Shown: positions 32,339 to 41,713, counted from the first letter of the stretch. The stretch is DNA of 64,000 bases from Pikeienuella litoralis (GCF_037646705.1 NZ_JBBHER010000005.1:310001-374000), one strand, 5' to 3'. The notes: generated by a model not told the origin, from the letters alone. Made by a program: numbers and translations.

Positions 32339-33259
32339 ATGTCCCCCATTCTCCTGATCGAGCAGGTTCTGAACGGACTTCAGTTCGGCGTCATGCTGTT
32401 TCTGATGGCGGCGGGGCTGACGCTGATTTTCGGGGTGATGGGGCTCATCAATCTGGCGCATGGCTCGCTCTACATGGTGGGCGCCTTCGTCTGCGCCGCG
32501 GTCGCCGCCGCCACCGGGTCGTTCTGGATCGGGCTCGCCGCCAGCCTCGCGGCGGCGGCGGGAACGGGCGCGCTGATGGAAATCGTGGTGATCCGCCGGC
32601 TCTATTCGCGCGGCCATCTCGATCAGGTGCTGGCGACCTTCGCGCTGATCCTCGTGTTTTCGGAGGCGACGCGCTGGCTCTTCGGCTCCTTCCCGCTCTA
32701 TCTCGACCCGCCGGCGGCGCTGTCGGGGCCGGTGACGTTGCCGGGCGGGATCGAATACCCGGCCTACCGGCTCGCCATCATCGTGGCGGGAATTCTGGTC
32801 GCGGGCGGGCTCTTCCTCCTGATCGGCAAGACCCGCCTCGGGGTGCGGATCCGCGCCGGCGAGAGCGACCGGGAGATGATCGCGGCGCTCGGCGTCGATA
32901 TCGACCGGCTTTACACGCTGGTCTTCGCGCTCGGCGCGGCGCTCGCCGGGTTCGCCGGGGCGATGGTCGGCGCGATTCAATCGGTTCAGGTCGGGATGGG
33001 CGAGCCGGTGCTGATCCTCGCCTTCGTCACGATCGTTATCGGCGGCGTCGGCTCGATCAAGGGGGCGTTGATCGGCGCGCTTCTGGTCGGGATGACCGAC
33101 ACGCTCGGCCGGTTCCTGCTGCCGGCGGCGTTCGGCGCGGTGATGGATCCCTCTGACGCGACGGCGGTCGGAGCGTCGCTCGCGTCGATGCTGATTTACG
33201 TCCTGATGGCGCTGGTGCTGATTTTCCGGCCGTCCGGCCTATTCGGGGCGCGGACATGA
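32339..33259 (+). CDS. livH: Branched-chain-type ABC transporter permease LivH
   Basis: A 306-residue inner-membrane permease with about eight helices. It has the LivH hallmark of early GLTLIFGVMGLINLAHGSLYM and the late EAA-like cytoplasmic loop near VIGGVGSIKGALIGALLVG. The start at 32339 follows the hairpin; the stop overlaps livM by 4 bp (ATGA). Confidence 0.94.
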   Translation: MSPILLIEQVLNGLQFGVMLFLMAAGLTLIFGVMGLINLAHGSLYMVGAFVCAAVAAATGSFWIGLAASLAAAAGTGALMEIVVIRRLYSRGHLDQVLATFALILVFSEATRWLFGSFPLYLDPPAALSGPVTLPGGIEYPAYRLAIIVAGILVAGGLFLLIGKTRLGVRIRAGESDREMIAALGVDIDRLYTLVFALGAALAGFAGAMVGAIQSVQVGMGEPVLILAFVTIVIGGVGSIKGALIGALLVGMTDTLGRFLLPAAFGAVMDPSDATAVGASLASMLIYVLMALVLIFRPSGLFGART

Positions 33260-34236
33260 ACCGGGAGCGGGCGCTTGACGCGGCGCTGCTCATCGCGCTC
33301 GCGGCCGTTCCTCTGGCGGCGCTGGCGATGGACGAGCCGTTCATCGTCACGCTTGCGACCAAGGTCGCCATTCTCGCGCTGGCCGGCGTCGGGCTCAATA
33401 TCGCGCTCGGCCTTGGCGGGCTGGTCTCTTTCGGGCACGCGGCGTTTTTCGGCCTTGGAGGCTACGCCACCGGCGTTCTGGCCAGCCACGCGTTGAATTA
33501 CGAGCCGCTGATGGAGACGCCGTTCCTGATCGAGGGGACGACGCAGATGCTGATCATCTGGCCGGTGGCGCTGGCGCTGTCCGGCCTCGCCGCGCTGGTG
33601 ATCGGCGCGCTCTCACTCAGGACCAGCGGTATTTTCTTCATCATGATCACGCTCGCCTTCGCGCAGATGATCTATTATTTCGCCATCTCCTGGCCCGCCT
33701 ACGGGGGGGAGGACGGGCTTTCGATCTATGTCAGGTCGGAGTTTCCGGGCTTGAACACGCTCGATCCGATCCAGTTCTTCGCCCTCGCTTTCGCGCTTCT
33801 CTGCCTTGCGCTGGCGTTTTCGGCGATGCTGGCGCGCTCGCGGTTCGGCCTCGCGCTCGCGGGGGCGCGGCAGAACGAGGGGCGGCTTCGCGCCGCCGGG
33901 ATCGGGCCTTACGGCGTCCGCCTGACCGCCTTCGTCATCTCCGGGATGATCACCGGGCTCGCCGGCGCGCTGTTCGCCGACCTCAATCGGTTTGTCAGCC
34001 CCGCGATGCTGGATTGGCACACATCCGGCCAGATCCTGGTTTTCGTCATTCTTGGCGGCGTCGGCCGGCTCATGGCGCCGGTCGCGGGGGCGGGGCTCTA
34101 TATTCTGCTTGAACACAATCTCGGCGGGTTGACGGAGTTCTGGCAATTTCCGTTCGGGCTTTTGCTTCTCGCGGTCGTGCTCTTCGCGCGCGGCGGGCTG
34201 ATCGGGCTGTTGGCGGGGGGCGCGCGGCGTGGCTGA
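33256..34236 (+). CDS. livM: Branched-chain-type ABC transporter permease LivM
   Basis: A 326-residue partner permease. Typical LivM features are NIALGLGGLVSFGHAAFFGL near the N-terminus, LRTSGIFFIMITLAFAQMIY in the middle, and the cytoplasmic loop VILGGVGRLMAPVAGA. ATGA overlap with livH and an 8-bp overlap with the GTG start of livG show tight coupling. Confidence 0.94.
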   Translation: MNRERALDAALLIALAAVPLAALAMDEPFIVTLATKVAILALAGVGLNIALGLGGLVSFGHAAFFGLGGYATGVLASHALNYEPLMETPFLIEGTTQMLIIWPVALALSGLAALVIGALSLRTSGIFFIMITLAFAQMIYYFAISWPAYGGEDGLSIYVRSEFPGLNTLDPIQFFALAFALLCLALAFSAMLARSRFGLALAGARQNEGRLRAAGIGPYGVRLTAFVISGMITGLAGALFADLNRFVSPAMLDWHTSGQILVFVILGGVGRLMAPVAGAGLYILLEHNLGGLTEFWQFPFGLLLLAVVLFARGGLIGLLAGGARRG

Positions 34237-34978
34237 GCCGGTTCTGTCCGTCCACAATCTCCGGAAAAGCTTTGGCGCGCTCAAGGCCACGGATGGGGTG
34301 ACGCTGGAGTTGCGGCCGGGGGAGATCCACGCGCTGATCGGGCCGAACGGCGCCGGAAAATCCACGCTCATAAAACAGATCGCCGGCGAGATCCGGCAGG
34401 ACGGCGGCGAGATCCGGCTGGAGGGCGAAGAGATCTCGGCGCTTTCGACCCAGGCGCGGGCGCGGCGCGGTCTCGCGCGGAGCTTTCAGGTCTCGTCGCT
34501 GGCGCCGGAGTTCAGCGTTCTGCAGAACGTCATGCTGGCGGTGGCGGGCGCCTCCGGCCGCCGGCTCGGGTTCTTCCGCGATGCGCTTCGCGACGACGCG
34601 CTGATCGGGCCCGCCCGCCGCCACATCGCGCGCGCCGGGCTTGAGGGGCGCGCGCGCGCGCGCGCCGCCGACCTGTCTCATGGAGAGCGGCGCAGCCTCG
34701 AGATCGCGATGGCGCTGGCGCTGGATCCGAAGGCGTTCCTGCTGGACGAGCCGATGGCGGGAATGGGGCCGGAAGGCTCCGCCCGGCTCACGACGCTGCT
34801 CGCGGGGTTGCGGGCCGAAGCGCCGATCCTTCTGGTCGAACACGACATGGACGCGGTCTTCGCGCTCGCGGACCGGATCACCGTGCTGGTTTACGGCGCG
34901 GCGCTCGCCACCGGGACGGTGGCCGAGATCCGCGCCAACCCGGATGTCCGGCGCGCGTATCTCGGGGATGAAGACTGA
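34229..34978 (+). CDS. livG: Branched-chain-type ABC transporter ATPase LivG
   Basis: A 249-residue ATP-binding subunit. Walker A GPNGAGKST is at 38-46; the signature region reads LSHGERRSLEIAMAL (His in place of the second signature Gly, common in LivG), followed by Walker B FLLDEPMAGMGPEG and the switch His in LLVEHDM. The GTG start lies inside livM. With LivF it would form the ATPase heterodimer. Confidence 0.93.
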   Translation: MAEPVLSVHNLRKSFGALKATDGVTLELRPGEIHALIGPNGAGKSTLIKQIAGEIRQDGGEIRLEGEEISALSTQARARRGLARSFQVSSLAPEFSVLQNVMLAVAGASGRRLGFFRDALRDDALIGPARRHIARAGLEGRARARAADLSHGERRSLEIAMALALDPKAFLLDEPMAGMGPEGSARLTTLLAGLRAEAPILLVEHDMDAVFALADRITVLVYGAALATGTVAEIRANPDVRRAYLGDED

Positions 34979-35667
34979 TGGCGCTTCTGGAGCTTGAGGC
35001 CGTCACGGCGTCCTATGGCGCCAGTCAGGCGCTTTTTGGCGTCGATCTTTCGGTCGAGGAGGGGAGCTGCCTTGCGCTTCTGGGCCGGAACGGCATGGGC
35101 AAGACCACGACCATCCACACGATCGCGCGGCTTTTGCCGCATCGAAGCGGGCGGATCGCCTTCGCCGGCCATGATCTCGGCTCTCTGCCCAGCCACCGCG
35201 CCGCGCGGCTCGGCATCGGGCTGACGCCGGAGGGGCGGCGCTGTTTCCCGAATCTGACGGTGGACGAGAACCTGATCGCCGCCGCGCGCCCCGGCCCCTG
35301 GGATCGGGCCGCGATCGGCGCTCTCTTTCCCCGGTTGAAGGAGCGCCGCCGCCAGCTTGCGGCCTCGCTCTCGGGCGGCGAGCAGCAGATGCTGAGCATC
35401 GCGCGCGCGCTGATGACCAATCCGCGGCTTCTGATGCTCGATGAAGCGACGGAGGGCCTCGCGCCCGTCGTCCGGCGGGAGATATGGGCGGCGATCCGGC
35501 GGCTGAAGGCGGAAACCGGCCTGACCATTCTCGTCGTCGACAAATCGCTGAAGGAGCTGAAGGCCATCGCCGATCGGTTCAGTATTCTCGAAAAGGGCGC
35601 GACGGTCTGGACCGGCGCCCCGGGCGAACTGACCGACGCTCTCGCCGATCGCTATCTCGGAGTCTGA
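34978..35667 (+). CDS. livF: Branched-chain-type ABC transporter ATPase LivF
   Basis: A 229-residue ATP-binding subunit with Walker A GRNGMGKTT at ~37-45, signature LSGGEQQML, Walker B LLMLDEATEGLAP; the switch position reads ILVVDKSLKEL, with Asp-Lys where many relatives have Glu-Gln. It shares one base with the livG stop (TGATG). Last gene of the importer operon; the COQ9 gene converges 143 bp downstream. Confidence 0.92.
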   Translation: MALLELEAVTASYGASQALFGVDLSVEEGSCLALLGRNGMGKTTTIHTIARLLPHRSGRIAFAGHDLGSLPSHRAARLGIGLTPEGRRCFPNLTVDENLIAAARPGPWDRAAIGALFPRLKERRRQLAASLSGGEQQMLSIARALMTNPRLLMLDEATEGLAPVVRREIWAAIRRLKAETGLTILVVDKSLKELKAIADRFSILEKGATVWTGAPGELTDALADRYLGV

Positions 35668-35810
35668 GACCGGCGTTCAGTCATCCCGTCAGGAGTCGGC
35701 GCCCGCATTGCCCCTCGGCGGGCGGCGGGGCGGAGAACATCCTCCGGTCGCCCCGAGGCGAGCCGCGGACCGAGATCGAGGCGGCGGCGTTCACGCCCCG
35801 GCCTGAAGGG

Positions 35811-36539
35811 TCAGCGCCGCCGCCCCGGCAACCCGACGGGCAGGCCGGTATAGGGGCGCCGACGCGCGCCGGGAGCCCGGATCCGGGAGAGCGCCGCCGC
35901 CGGGCAGGCCAGAACGATCCGCGCCAACGGGTTCTCTCTCGCCCGCGCCTTGGCCTTTTCAAACCGCATCACGCCGCTGATTCTCCGATCCAGAAACGCC
36001 CATGTTCTTTCGGCGCCGTCGCTATGGTCGCCAAGCCAGTAGAGCAGCGTCGAAGAGTAGACGCCGGAGAGGATCGCGCGCTTCGAATACCAGTTGAAGT
36101 CTTCCGAAGTGTCGCCGAGCGCGCGCCAGATCGTATCCGCGGTGCCCCAGATCAGCCGCGCGCCCTCAGCCGCGTTCAGAGGAAGCGAAAAGAGCGTCGC
36201 GGCGCGGCGCACGGCCTCTCGATGGCGCCCGGCGATCTCGATCCGGGTCCGGACCAGCTTCGCCACCCGCTCGCTGTAGCGGAGCGCGGTGAGATCCGTC
36301 TCGTTCGCGATGCGGATCAGCTCCGCGTCGCCCGCCCGGTGGAAGGCGACGGCGAGGTCGAGCCCCCGGCGCGGCGCGGCGGCGCGGGCGCTCGCCTCGT
36401 CCACGCCGCTATCCTTGAGCGCCGCGCGCCAGGTCACGTCGGACCAGCCGTCGAACGGCGCATGGAACAGCGCGGCCTCCATCAGTTTCGCGCGGGTCTC
36501 GGCGAGATAGTCCGGTTCAGTTCGGGTCTCTTCGGTCAT
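35811..36539 (-). CDS. COQ9-family ubiquinone biosynthesis protein
   Basis: A 242-residue homologue of COQ9, the lipid-binding factor that helps COQ7 hydroxylate the quinone ring. Family pieces include AALFHAPFDGWSDVTWRAAL near the N-terminus and the amphipathic region ADTIWRALGDTSEDFNWYSK with YSSTLLYWLGDHS. The last ~35 residues (an Arg/Pro/Gly-rich tail) are not part of the family and look like read-out into GC-rich spacer. It is divergent from rpsU, as in many alphaproteobacteria. Confidence 0.9.
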   Translation of the reverse strand: MTEETRTEPDYLAETRAKLMEAALFHAPFDGWSDVTWRAALKDSGVDEASARAAAPRRGLDLAVAFHRAGDAELIRIANETDLTALRYSERVAKLVRTRIEIAGRHREAVRRAATLFSLPLNAAEGARLIWGTADTIWRALGDTSEDFNWYSKRAILSGVYSSTLLYWLGDHSDGAERTWAFLDRRISGVMRFEKAKARARENPLARIVLACPAAALSRIRAPGARRRPYTGLPVGLPGRRR

Positions 36540-36554
36540 CGACGTCTCCGGCGG

Positions 36555-36583
36555 TGGACAGGTGCGGCTTCATTGCCTATATA
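36555..36583 (+). promoter_or_regulatory. Promoter of rpsU
   Basis: TGGACA at 36555-36560 and TATATA at 36578-36583 with 17-bp spacing, 51 bp upstream of the rpsU start; near-consensus as expected for a ribosomal protein gene. Confidence 0.65.
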
Positions 36584-36634
36584 GCGCGCTCCTGCAAAAA
36601 CCGAAACTCGAACACTGGAAAGGTGGTGACGTAA

Positions 36635-36841
36635 GTGCAGGTTCTGGTTCGCGATAACAATGTCGATCAGGCGCTTCGCGCGTTGAAGAAGAAGATGCAG
36701 CGCGAGGGTATCTTTCGCGAGATGAAGCTTCGGCAGCATTATGAAAAGCCGTCCGTAAAACGGGCGCGCGAGAAGGCTGAGGCGATTCGCCGGGCGCGCA
36801 AGCTCGCGCGCAAGAAGGCGCAACGCGAAGGCGGTCTCTGA
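36635..36841 (+). CDS. rpsU: Ribosomal protein S21
   Basis: A 68-residue very basic 30S protein with GTG start at 36635. The sequence VLVRDNNVDQALRALKKKMQ followed by an Arg/Lys-rich helix is characteristic of S21, which aids initiation on mRNAs with Shine-Dalgarno sites. Monocistronic, with its own promoter and a T-tract terminator. Confidence 0.97.
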   Translation: MQVLVRDNNVDQALRALKKKMQREGIFREMKLRQHYEKPSVKRAREKAEAIRRARKLARKKAQREGGL

Positions 36842-36911
36842 TCGCTTGACGTGACCGCTCGGGTCGGCCCGCTCAGGCGGCCGGCCAAAAGACAGGACGC
36901 TGACGCGTCAC

Positions 36912-36943
36912 GCCCCCGGGGATCTGTTTCTCGGGGGCTTTTT
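36912..36943 (+). terminator. Intrinsic terminator of rpsU
   Basis: Stem GCCCCCG (36912-36918) with CGGGGGC (36932-36938) followed immediately by TTTTT. A classical terminator 70 bp after the stop codon. Confidence 0.85.
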
Positions 36944-37013
36944 CTGCGCAGGTGGCGGAATGGACTATCTTTCTGGTACCATTCATGATGCACGAGTGGA
37001 ATGAGGAGTGAAA

Positions 37014-37931
37014 ATGAACGGTGATCGGGGGCCGTTGGTGAGCGGGGCCATGCTGGCGCTGGCGCTGGCGCTGATCCTCGCGGCGCATGGGGTCAATCGG
37101 CAGCCGGGCTGGTCGCTTTTCGCCGTCTATATCTACTGGTTTTGCCGGATGGGGATGACCTATCTGCTCATTGTCGGAATCTACGCCGCGCTCACACAGG
37201 CGATGACCGAGCGCTCCTCCCCCTTCGTTCGGCTGGGGTTGGCCGTTTGCCTTTCATTCCCTCCATTCGTGATGGCTGTGACGATGCTTGACGTGGCCAT
37301 CGGCGGCGTCGCCTTGCTGGATGCGGGGCCGGACATGCTGATCGGGCGGTTGGCGATCGAGGCGGCGTCGCTGATCGACAATCACCTGACGACCTCGGCG
37401 TTTCTGCTCGCGCCCTATTTGCGGAGCGCGGTGTTGAAAAAGACGCAGCCGCCGGCGCATGCGGCATCGCCGTCGGACGACGCTCCTGTCGCCGCCCGCG
37501 CGCCCGCAGCCGCCGACCCGGCGGAGGAAGCGGCCGAAGAGCCCACGCCCACGCCACAGCCTCAGGCGACGCCGGAGCCAGAGACCGAGCCGGAGCCTGA
37601 GGCGCCGGGTCTTCTTCTGGCGGCTCAGCCGCGGGTCAGGGGCGAACTTCTCGCCGCCGAGGCGCAGGAACATTACGTCAAGTTGAAAGCCACCGAGCAG
37701 GGGGGCATGGCGCTTTATCGGTTCGGCGACGCGGTGCGTGAGCTTGGCCGCTATCAGGGCATGCAGATTCATCGGTCCCATTGGGTTGCGGACAGCGCCG
37801 TCGTCGCCCTGATCGGCAAACGGGGGGCGTTGAAGCTGGAGTTGGTCACCGGGGAGATCGCGCCGGTTTCCCGCCGCTACGAACTGGAGGTCGAGGCGCG
37901 GTATGGCGACCGGGAGCGGCGGTCGGACTGA
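37014..37931 (+). CDS. Membrane-bound LytTR-domain transcription regulator
   Basis: A 305-residue protein with four N-terminal membrane helices (residues ~8-125), a Pro/Glu/Ala-rich linker (repeats of PEPE type) and a C-terminal LytTR DNA-binding domain (EAQEHYVKLKATEQGGMALY, MQIHRSHWVA). The ATG at 37014 is favoured by GAGGAG six bases upstream. It has no receiver or kinase domain, so it would sense a membrane signal and bind DNA directly. Targets unknown; it sits alone between rpsU and the transhydrogenase genes. Confidence 0.87.
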   Translation: MNGDRGPLVSGAMLALALALILAAHGVNRQPGWSLFAVYIYWFCRMGMTYLLIVGIYAALTQAMTERSSPFVRLGLAVCLSFPPFVMAVTMLDVAIGGVALLDAGPDMLIGRLAIEAASLIDNHLTTSAFLLAPYLRSAVLKKTQPPAHAASPSDDAPVAARAPAAADPAEEAAEEPTPTPQPQATPEPETEPEPEAPGLLLAAQPRVRGELLAAEAQEHYVKLKATEQGGMALYRFGDAVRELGRYQGMQIHRSHWVADSAVVALIGKRGALKLELVTGEIAPVSRRYELEVEARYGDRERRSD

Positions 37932-38131
37932 GCGCGCAGCCGGGCGAGGGGGCGCGGGGGGCGTGAGCGGCGCCCGGCGGCGGCGCGTTCATGGTCGCCG
38001 CGCCATCAAGCCTGCGCCCGAACATCCGGCGCCCGGACATGGAGCGGCGCCGCTCCGCAGGCGCAGCACTTCCTGTGCCGTTTTGATCGCGCCAGCAACC
38101 GTCCGCGCAAGGGCCGGGGGCGCAAACGGAA

Positions 38132-38162
38132 CAAGGCCCGGAGCATGTCGCTCCGGGCCTTG
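38132..38162. terminator. Hairpin terminator downstream of pntB
   Basis: A perfect 13-bp stem (38132-38144 with 38150-38162) and 5-base loop, 36 bp beyond the pntB stop on the minus strand and 200 bp after the LytTR gene on the plus strand; short T run on the plus side, A pair on the other. Probably serves pntB, possibly both. Confidence 0.7.
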
Positions 38163-38197
38163 CGTTTCAGCCTGCCGCACGACCTGTGTGGCGAGCG

Positions 38198-39598
38198 TCA
38201 CTCCATCGCTTTGACCACGTCCTCGCACATCTTCTTGGCGTCGCCCAGCAACATCATGGTCTGGTCCATGTAGAAGAGCGGATTGTCGATGCCGGCGTAG
38301 CCGGAGGCGAGCGAGCGCTTCACGAAGAGCACGGTCTTGGCCTTCTCGACGTCGAGAACCGGCATGCCGGCGATCGGCGATTTCGGATCCGACTTGGCGG
38401 ACGGGTTGGTCACGTCGTTCGCGCCGATGACGAAGGCGACGTCGGCCTGACTGAAGGCCGAGTTGATGTCGTCCAACTCGAAGACCTCGTCATAGGGAAC
38501 GTTGGCCTCCGCAAGGAGCACGTTCATATGACCAGGCATCCGGCCCGCGACCGGGTGGATCGCGTATTTCACGTCGACGCCATTTTCCTTCAGCTTGTCG
38601 GCCATCTCGCGCAGCGCGTGCTGCGCCTGCGCCACCGCCATGCCGTAGCCCGGCACGATGATGACGGACCCGGCGTTCTGCATGATGAAGGCCGCATCGT
38701 CGGCGGAGCCGCGTTTGACCGGCCTCTGCTCTGCGCCCCCGTCGCCCCCGCTCGCCGCGTCTTCGGCGCCGAAGCCGCCGAGGATGACGGAGACGAAGCT
38801 CCGGTTCATGCCCTTGCACATGATGTAGCTGAGGATGGCGCCCGAGGACCCGACGAGCGCGCCGGTGATGATCAGCGCCATATTTCCGAGGGTGAAGCCG
38901 ATGCCGGCCGCCGCCCAGCCGGAATAGGAGTTCAGCATCGAGATCACGACGGGCATGTCCGCGCCGCCGATCGGGATGATGAGAAGAAACCCGAGAATGG
39001 CCGCGGCGACCGCGATGATCCAGAACCAGGCGACGTTCTGCGTGGTGATGAGAAGAATCACCATGACGATGAGCGCGAACGCCAGCGCGAGATTGATCAG
39101 GTGCCTGCCGCCGATCGTGATCGGCGCGCCCGACATCCGCCCGTCAAGCTTCGCGAAGGCGATGACCGATCCGGAGAACGTGATCGCGCCGATCGCGACG
39201 CCGAGGCTCATCTCGATGATCGAGCCGGTGTGGATCGCGCCGACAGTGCCGATGCCATAGGCTTCTGGGCTGTAAAACGCCCCGGCGGCGACAAAGACCG
39301 CCGCGAGGCCGACGAGGCTGTGAAACGCCGCGATGAGCTGCGGCATCTTCGTCATTTCGATCCGCTTGGCGATGGTCGCGCCCACGCCGCCGCCGATGAC
39401 GAGGGCGAGCAGGATCAGGGCCCAGCCGCTGAACCCGGCCGGCGGAAACACGATCAGGGTGGTGACGACCGCGAGCGCCATGCCGATCATGCCGAAGCGG
39501 TTGCCTTGCCGGGATGTCGTCGGGTGACTCAGGCCGCGAAGCGCGAGGATGAAAAGAACGCCCGCGACGAGATAGGCGAATGCTGCGAAATTTGCCAT
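38198..39598 (-). CDS. pntB: NAD(P) transhydrogenase beta subunit
   Basis: A 466-residue subunit combining domain II membrane helices (about nine, residues 1-260) with the NADP(H)-binding domain III (VIIVPGYGMAVAQAQHALREM, the GAGxGxxA/V-like loop, and KRSLASGYAGIDNPLFY near the end). With PntAA and PntAB it couples proton entry to NADPH formation from NADH. An Ala/Gly/Asp-rich insert (AASGGDGGAEQRPVKRGS) marks the domain II-III linker. Last gene of the pntAA-pntAB-pntB operon. Confidence 0.96.
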   Translation of the reverse strand: MANFAAFAYLVAGVLFILALRGLSHPTTSRQGNRFGMIGMALAVVTTLIVFPPAGFSGWALILLALVIGGGVGATIAKRIEMTKMPQLIAAFHSLVGLAAVFVAAGAFYSPEAYGIGTVGAIHTGSIIEMSLGVAIGAITFSGSVIAFAKLDGRMSGAPITIGGRHLINLALAFALIVMVILLITTQNVAWFWIIAVAAAILGFLLIIPIGGADMPVVISMLNSYSGWAAAGIGFTLGNMALIITGALVGSSGAILSYIMCKGMNRSFVSVILGGFGAEDAASGGDGGAEQRPVKRGSADDAAFIMQNAGSVIIVPGYGMAVAQAQHALREMADKLKENGVDVKYAIHPVAGRMPGHMNVLLAEANVPYDEVFELDDINSAFSQADVAFVIGANDVTNPSAKSDPKSPIAGMPVLDVEKAKTVLFVKRSLASGYAGIDNPLFYMDQTMMLLGDAKKMCEDVVKAME

Positions 39599-39609
39599 CT
39601 ATCCGCCCC

Positions 39610-40038
39610 TCAGCTTTTCTTCTTGTACATGGCGAGCATGCGTTCGGTGACGAGGAAGCCGCCAAAGATGTTCACCGAGGCCAGCGTCAGCGCGATCACG
39701 CCGAAGATCGGCGTCCAGCCGCTGGCGAGATGCGTGTCGACCCCGACGGCGACCAGCGCGCCGACCGCGATGACCGAAGAGATCGCGTTGGTGACCGACA
39801 TCAACGGCGTGTGGAGCGCCGGCGTCACCGACCAGACCACATAATAGCCGACGAAACAGGCGAGGATGAACGCCGAGAAATAGAAAACGAAGGGAGAGAT
39901 CCCGCCTTCATGCGTGGCCGTCTCGACGAGGCCCTCAGGGGCCGCCGCCGCCGCGGTCGCCGCCAGATCGGCGACCTTCTGGCTGGCCGCGGCCGCAGCC
40001 TCGGCCGCGTTTTGCAGGGAGTTCAGAAGCTCTGACAT
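39610..40038 (-). CDS. pntAB: NAD(P) transhydrogenase alpha subunit, membrane part
   Basis: A 142-residue protein with an Ala-rich N-terminal helix and three or four membrane segments (FVFYFSAFILACFVGYYVVW, NAISSVIAVGALVAVG, GVIALTLASVNIFGGFLV). It corresponds to the C-terminal membrane domain of single-chain PntA, split off as in Rhodospirillum rubrum. It lies 4 bp after pntAA and 11 bp before pntB. Confidence 0.95.
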   Translation of the reverse strand: MSELLNSLQNAAEAAAAASQKVADLAATAAAAAPEGLVETATHEGGISPFVFYFSAFILACFVGYYVVWSVTPALHTPLMSVTNAISSVIAVGALVAVGVDTHLASGWTPIFGVIALTLASVNIFGGFLVTERMLAMYKKKS

Positions 40039-40042
40039 GCGT

Positions 40043-41179
40043 TCATTCCTTCGTGCCGGTCAGTTGCGGGTGGATGACGGCGCCGTCCTTGGTCAGACGG
40101 ATGCCCTTCACCAGCTCGTCTTCATCGTCGAGCGCGAAGCCGCCTTCGCCGAAGAACTGGGCGAGGAAATTGAAATGGTTGCGCGAGAACAGCGCGGACG
40201 CGTCCGCGGTCAGGCGGCCGGGGAGATTGGCGAAGCCGAGAATGGCGACGCCGTTATCCGTTATCACGGTTTCGCCGAAGACCGCGCCCTCGACATTGCC
40301 GCCCTGCTCGACCGCCAGGTCGACGATGATCGAGCCGGGTTTCATCGAGGCGACCATCGCCTTGGTGACGAGGATCGGCGCCTTTCGGCCCGGAATGAGG
40401 GCGGTGGTGATGACGATATCCTGCTTGGCGATATGGCCGGCCACCAGCTCGGCCTGCTGCTTCTTGTAATCGTCCGACATTTCCTTGGCGTAGCCGCCCG
40501 CCGTCTGCGCGGCGGCGAATTCCTCGTTCTTCACGGCGATGAACTTGCCGCCGAGCGAGGCCACCTGCTCCTCCGTCGCCGGGCGCACATCCGTGGCGGT
40601 GACGATGGAGCCGAGTCGGCGCGCGGTCGCGATCGCCTGAAGGCCGGCGACGCCGACGCCCATGACGAACACCTTGGCGGGGGCGATGGTGCCCGCCGCC
40701 GTCATCATCTGCGGCATGGCGCGGCCATAAGCGTTCGCCGCTTCGATCACCGCCTTGTAGCCGGAGAGGTTGGATTGCGACGAGAGAACGTCCATCGACT
40801 GCGCGCGGCTGATGCGCGGCATGAACTCCATGGCGAACGCGTCGACGCCCTTTTCGGCGAGCGCGTCGGTCAATTCCCGGTCCGCGTGCGGCGCCATGAT
40901 GCAGAGCAGCTTCTGCCCCTTCACGAAGCTCTTCGTCTCCGCCTCGGTCGGGCGCAGGATCTTCAGGACGATATCGGCGCCTTTCAACGTCGACGGGAAG
41001 GTCTTCGCGATGCTCGCGCCCGCCGCCTCGTAGGCCGCGTCGGGGAACGAAGCGCCGTCGCCGGCGCCGGACTGCACCACGACCTCCGCCCCGAGCCCGA
41101 TGAATTTCTTCACCGTTTCGGGGACGGCGGCGACGCGGGTTTCATTCTCCCGGGATTCCTTGGGGATGGCGATTTTCAT
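40043..41179 (-). CDS. pntAA: NAD(P) transhydrogenase alpha subunit, NAD-binding part
   Basis: A 378-residue cytoplasmic domain I subunit homologous to alanine dehydrogenase. Markers are the start MKIAIPKESRENETRVAAVPE, the Rossmann motif VMGVGVAGLQAIATARRLG, and RKAPILVTKAMVASMKPGSVIVDLA-like region near residue 250. First gene of the operon; the ribosome-binding site is GAGGGA before the ATG at 41179. The small oxidase subunit gene lies 58 bp upstream on the same strand. Confidence 0.96.
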   Translation of the reverse strand: MKIAIPKESRENETRVAAVPETVKKFIGLGAEVVVQSGAGDGASFPDAAYEAAGASIAKTFPSTLKGADIVLKILRPTEAETKSFVKGQKLLCIMAPHADRELTDALAEKGVDAFAMEFMPRISRAQSMDVLSSQSNLSGYKAVIEAANAYGRAMPQMMTAAGTIAPAKVFVMGVGVAGLQAIATARRLGSIVTATDVRPATEEQVASLGGKFIAVKNEEFAAAQTAGGYAKEMSDDYKKQQAELVAGHIAKQDIVITTALIPGRKAPILVTKAMVASMKPGSIIVDLAVEQGGNVEGAVFGETVITDNGVAILGFANLPGRLTADASALFSRNHFNFLAQFFGEGGFALDDEDELVKGIRLTKDGAVIHPQLTGTKE

Positions 41180-41237
41180 TGATGTCCCTCTGTCGTCATC
41201 ATGGCGCCCGTGGCCGGTCGGATGAGCGCGTTTTGGT

Positions 41238-41372
41238 TCAGGTGCCGATGATCGCCAGGAAGATCAGGGTCGCGACGGTGATCGCCACAAACCAGATCCC
41301 GCCCTTTATGACCATGGCGTAGGTCCGCTTCTGTTCAGTGATGTCCATTTCGCCCGGAACATAATCCGACAT
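41238..41372 (-). CDS. aa3-type cytochrome c oxidase subunit IV
   Basis: A 44-residue protein: a short acidic N-terminus (DYVPGEMDITEQKRTYAMVI) and a single transmembrane helix. This is the bacterial small subunit IV found in crystal structures of Paracoccus and Rhodobacter aa3 oxidases. The main oxidase subunits are not in this window, so it is genomically detached, a common situation. It is upstream of pntAA on the same strand. Confidence 0.88.
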   Translation of the reverse strand: MSDYVPGEMDITEQKRTYAMVIKGGIWFVAITVATLIFLAIIGT

Positions 41373-41713
41373 TGACGCCCTCCTTCGATGTGTTCCCCCA
41401 TGCGGATAGCATAGGCGATTTCGCGCTGCATCGGCTTTCTGCACAATCGATCCGATCAACGTGCTCAAAACGCGCGAAGAAAGTGATGAATGCGCGGGAT
41501 TCCGCCGGAATTGCGCTGACGGGCGCCGGGGGGCGTTCAGCCTCGCGGCGAATCCCGAAACCGGCGCCATCTCCTTCGCAATGGCGATTCGTCCGCGGAA
41601 TCAGCGCCTTTCGCCGCGCGGCGCGGCGACGCGTTCGCCCGGACGCGGCCCGGTCCGCCGCTCCGCCGCGGGCCGGATCGCGCGCGCCGCGCCGCGGCTC
41701 GAAAGCGCGCGAG
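41373..41713. other. 341-bp spacer without a supported gene
   Basis: No frame here has a ribosome-binding site or recognisable protein. It holds the promoter side of the subunit IV/pnt genes and the 3' side of the TRAP operon. I see no strong terminator or repeat; positions 41600-41710 are very GC-rich. Confidence 0.4.
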
